Origin: Chiridota heheva
Lineage: Eukaryota; Echinodermata; Holothuroidea; Apodida; Chiridotidae
DNA length: 64,000 nucleotides
Assembly: GCA_020152595.1 (NCBI GenBank)
Contig: JAIGNY010000123.1
Span: forward strand, 137,251 to 201,250
Direction of reading: 5' to 3'
The position numbers and the translations under genes are program-made. The notes under the pieces are model-generated. The model was not told where the DNA came from, did not search any database, and saw only the letters and a program-made list of their open reading frames with translations. How positions within the stretch are numbered: the stretch's first letter is position 1; each line of letters begins with the position of its first letter. Positions 61,686-64,000 of the stretch are shown here, in pieces.

Positions 61686-62667
61686 GTGCACATAATTATT
61701 GCCTTACGGATACAGCTAATTACAGGTAGCTAATTACAATTAACATACATTTTCGCATATCAAACGAAAGGTCTACTAGTCCTCTGTCTCCCGAGCACAT
61801 AAATTTTCGAAAAATGTGTTGTTATAAGGCGTGATTCAACCAAATTGCGCCCCACTTTACGTAAATCATTTCGAAAATCTCAGATTTTGTTCCTCTGCAA
61901 AAACGGCTGATTGAGTCTATTTGAATATATCCGATCCCAAATTTTTTGACATTTTTGAAAAGCCTGGTAACCCCCCTATTGAACAAAACTCATCACGGAA
62001 AAATGGTTTTGAACCCATTGGATGCCACCCCTCTCCCTTTTTGACGTTTTTAAGTCTCATTGACTTAGTGTGCACATAATTATTGCCTTACGGATACAGC
62101 TAATTACAGGTAGCTAATTACAATAAACATACATTTTCGCATATCAAACGAAAGGTCTACTAGTCCTCTGTCTCCCGAGCACATAACATTTTCGAAAAAT
62201 GTGTTGTTATAAGGCGTGATTCAACCAAATTGCGCCCCACTTTACGTAAATCATTTCGAAATTCTCAGATTTTGTTCCTCTGCAAAAACGGCTGATTGAG
62301 TCTATTTGAATATATCCGATCCCAAATTTTTGACATTTTTGAAAAGCCTGGTAACCCCCCTATTGAACAAAACTATCACGGAGGAAAATGGTTTTGAACC
62401 CATTGGATGCCACCCTTCTCCCTTTTTGACGTTTTTAAGTCTCATTGACTTAGCGTGCACATAATTATTGCCTTACGGATACAGCTAATTAGAGGTAGCA
62501 AAACGGCTGACTGAGTCTACTTGAATAAATCCGATCCTGAATTTTTGACATTTTTGAAAAGCCTGGTCACCCCTCTTGAACAAAACCGTCACGTAGGAAA
62601 ATGGTTGTGAACCCATTGGATGCCACCCCTCTCCCTTTTTGACTTTTTTAAGTCTCATTGACTTAGT
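61686..62667. repeat. LLS trimer 12
   Basis: 982 bp. The first L has a one-base insertion and a loss at CTCATCACGGAAAAATGG (about 61990). The S has GACTTTTTTAAG and GAATTTTTGACATTTTTG, without the GACAG variant. Confidence 0.9.
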
Positions 62668-64000
62668 GTGCACATAATTATTGCCTTACGGATACAGCTA
62701 ATTACAGGTAGCTAATTACAATAAACATACATTTTCGCATATCAAACGAAAGGTCTACTAGTCCTCTGTCTCCCGAGCACATAAATTTTCGAAAAATGTG
62801 TTGTTATAAGGCGTGATTCAACCAAATTGCGCCCCACTTTACGTAAATCATTCCGAAAATCTCAGATTTTGTTCCTCTGCAAAAACGGCTGATTGAGTCT
62901 ATTTGAATATATCCGATCCCAAATTTTTGACATTTTTGAAAAGCCTGGTAACCCCTATTGAACAAAACTGTCACGGAGGAAAATGGTTTTGAACCCATTG
63001 GATGCCACCCTTCTCCCTTTTTGACGTTTTTAAGTCTCATTGACTTAGCGTGCACATAATTATTGCCTTACGGATACAGCTAATTAGAGGTAGCAAAACG
63101 GCTGACTGAATCTACTTGAATAAATCCGATCCTGAATTTTTGACAGTTTTGAAAAGCCTGGTCACCCCTATTGAACAAAACCGTCACGTAGGAAAATGGT
63201 TGTGAACCCATTGGATGCCACCCCTCTCCCTTTTTGACGTTTTTAAGTCTCATTGACTTAGTGTGCACATAATTATTGCCTTACGGATACAGCTAATTAC
63301 AGGTAGCTAATTACAATAAACATACATTTTCGCATATCAAACGAAAAGGTCTACTAGTCCTCTGTCTCCCAGAGCACATAAAATTTTCGAAAAATGTGTT
63401 GTTATAAGGCGTGATTCAACCAAATTGCGCCCCACTTTACGTAAATCATTCCGAAATTCTCAGATTTTGTTCCTCTGCAAAAACGGCTGATTGAGTCTAT
63501 TTGAATATATCCGATCCCAATTTTTGACATTTTTGAAAAGCCTGGTAACCCCCCTATTGAACAAAACTGTCACGGAGAAAAATGGTTTTGAACCCATTGG
63601 ATGCCACCCTTCTCCCTTTTTGACGTTTTTAAGTCTCATTGACTTAGCGTGCACATAATTATTGCCTTACGGATACAGCTAATTACAGGTAGCTAATTAC
63701 AATTAACATACATTTTCGCATATCAAACGAAAGGTCTACTAGTCCTCTGTCTCCCGAGCACATAAAATTTCCGAAAAATGTGTTGTTATAAGGCGTGATT
63801 CAACCAAATTGCGCCCCACTTTACGTAAATCATTTCGAAAATCTCAGATTTTGTTCCTCTGCAAAAACGGCTGATTGAGTCTATTTGAATATATCCGATC
63901 CCAAATTTTTTGACATTTTTGAAAAGCCTGGTAACCCCCTATTGAACAAAACTGTCACGGAGGAAAATGGTTTTGAACCCATTGGATGCCACCCTTCTCC
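62668..64000. repeat. Block VI: LS then LL, array continues past right edge
   Basis: Units 62668-63049 (L), 63050-63262 (S), 63263-63648 (L) and 63649-64000 (L, cut by the window end). The anchor at 63649 is C-type although an L follows. The sequence ends inside CCCTTCTCC of the last unit, so the array extends further right. Confidence 0.92.

Larger units (their letters stand above)
50475..62667. repeat. Block V: twelve LLS trimers of about 988 bp
   Basis: S units end at 50475, 51464, 52444, 53436, 54421, 55412, 56406, 57395, 58456, 59702, 60706, 61686 and 62668. Each interval holds two L then one S, except 58456-59701, which holds an extra 262-bp mosaic unit first. The first L of a trimer (X) ends with T-type GTGTGCAC in all but one clear case (51850); the second (Y) always ends with C-type GCGTGCAC. 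Most S units read GACAGTTTTG in place of GACATTTTTG, together with GGTTGTGAACCC, a combination rare before 50 kb. Trimer members are more like the same position in other trimers than like each other, the definition of a higher-order repeat. Confidence 0.93.
1..64000. repeat. Satellite array, L (386 bp) and S (216 bp) units, single orientation
   Basis: The entire window is tandem copies of one sequence family. The anchor GTGCAC (rarely TTGCAC or a one-base variant) recurs at intervals that are nearly always 380-390 or 210-217 bp. All copies have the same orientation; I saw no inverted unit. In order from the anchor a unit contains ATAATTATTGCC, TACGGATACAGCTAATTA, (in L only) a segment of about 170 bp, then AAAACGGCTGA, GATCCGATCC, TTTTTTGACATTTTT, AAGCCTGGTCACC, CGTCACGG, GAACCCATTGGATGCCACC, TTTTTGACGTTTTTAAG, TCTCATTGACTTAG. 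There is no unique sequence between units. A hand count of one S consensus gives 88 G+C in 215 bp (41%). The organism is not identifiable, but the scale and higher-order organisation are those of eukaryotic heterochromatin. Confidence 0.97.

Noticed and set aside
1..64000. More than a hundred short minus-strand reading frames of 60-115 codons as genes
   Set aside because: They are the same frame read from each satellite unit, starting at GTG in the anchor, broken by indels in homopolymers and ended by a subfamily-specific stop. There is no domain, no conserved ATG start and no continuity between units.
1..64000. CRISPR array
   Set aside because: The repeats are 216-386 bp with no unique spacers of regular short length, and the whole unit is repeated rather than a short repeat with variable inserts.
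1..64000. Transposon or LTR origin with terminal repeats
   Set aside because: No terminal inverted repeats, target-site duplications, primer-binding site, polypurine tract or transposase/reverse transcriptase sequence. All units are head to tail.
1..64000. Inverted units or hairpin-forming large palindromes
   Set aside because: All anchors and markers run in the same direction. Only short inverted repeats such as TTTTCGAAAA and TTTCG...CGAAA are present.
1..64000. Ribosomal intergenic spacer or telomere-associated repeat
   Set aside because: No rRNA sequence, no promoter-like unique segment and no telomeric hexamer/heptamer runs are seen.
1..64000. A bacterial or phage accessory region
   Set aside because: No real genes, ribosome binding sites or operons. 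A 64-kb gene-free tandem array is not expected in such genomes.

Overview
The whole 64 kb is a single head-to-tail tandem repeat (satellite) array. I found no convincing protein gene, RNA gene, transposon, CRISPR array, origin or phage. A gene-free array this long, about 40% GC by a hand count of one unit and with higher-order structure, points to a eukaryotic genome: a centromeric, pericentromeric or other heterochromatic block. CpG is only mildly depleted, which fits an invertebrate better than a heavily methylated vertebrate, but the species cannot be named from the sequence. No exciting new biological system is visible. The interest lies in the architecture of the array and its recombination history.

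I anchored every unit on a nearly invariant GTGCAC. Two unit lengths account for almost everything: a long unit L of about 386 bp (roughly 115-120 copies) and a short unit S of about 216 bp (roughly 80 copies). S is L minus one internal segment of about 170 bp, with the same junction in every copy, so S probably arose once and then spread. All units point the same way. Two L subfamilies are separable: L1 (AATTTAATATAC, GAGCAGATA, TTTTGAGGCGTAATT) and L2 (AATAAACATAC or AATTAACATAC, GAGCACATA, TTATAAGGCGTGATT).

Layout: (I) 1-8484, L1 units with S in mixed LLS trimers and LS dimers; (II) 8485-17814, mostly L2-S dimers of about 600 bp; (III) 17815-25707, twenty L units in a row with no S, more diverged, L1 type; (IV) 25708-50474, LS dimers of about 602 bp with local LSS trimers and a few long-range segment copies; (V) 50475-62667, twelve LLS trimers of about 988 bp plus one mosaic unit, with hints of a three-trimer super-period of about 2.97 kb; (VI) 62668-64000, LS then LL, running off the end.

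About a dozen short scrambled patches consist entirely of shuffled local repeat words. They may be template-switch scars or assembly/consensus errors. The many short minus-strand reading frames are by-products of the repeat consensus: they start at GTG, 386 is not a multiple of three, and indels and stops are frequent.
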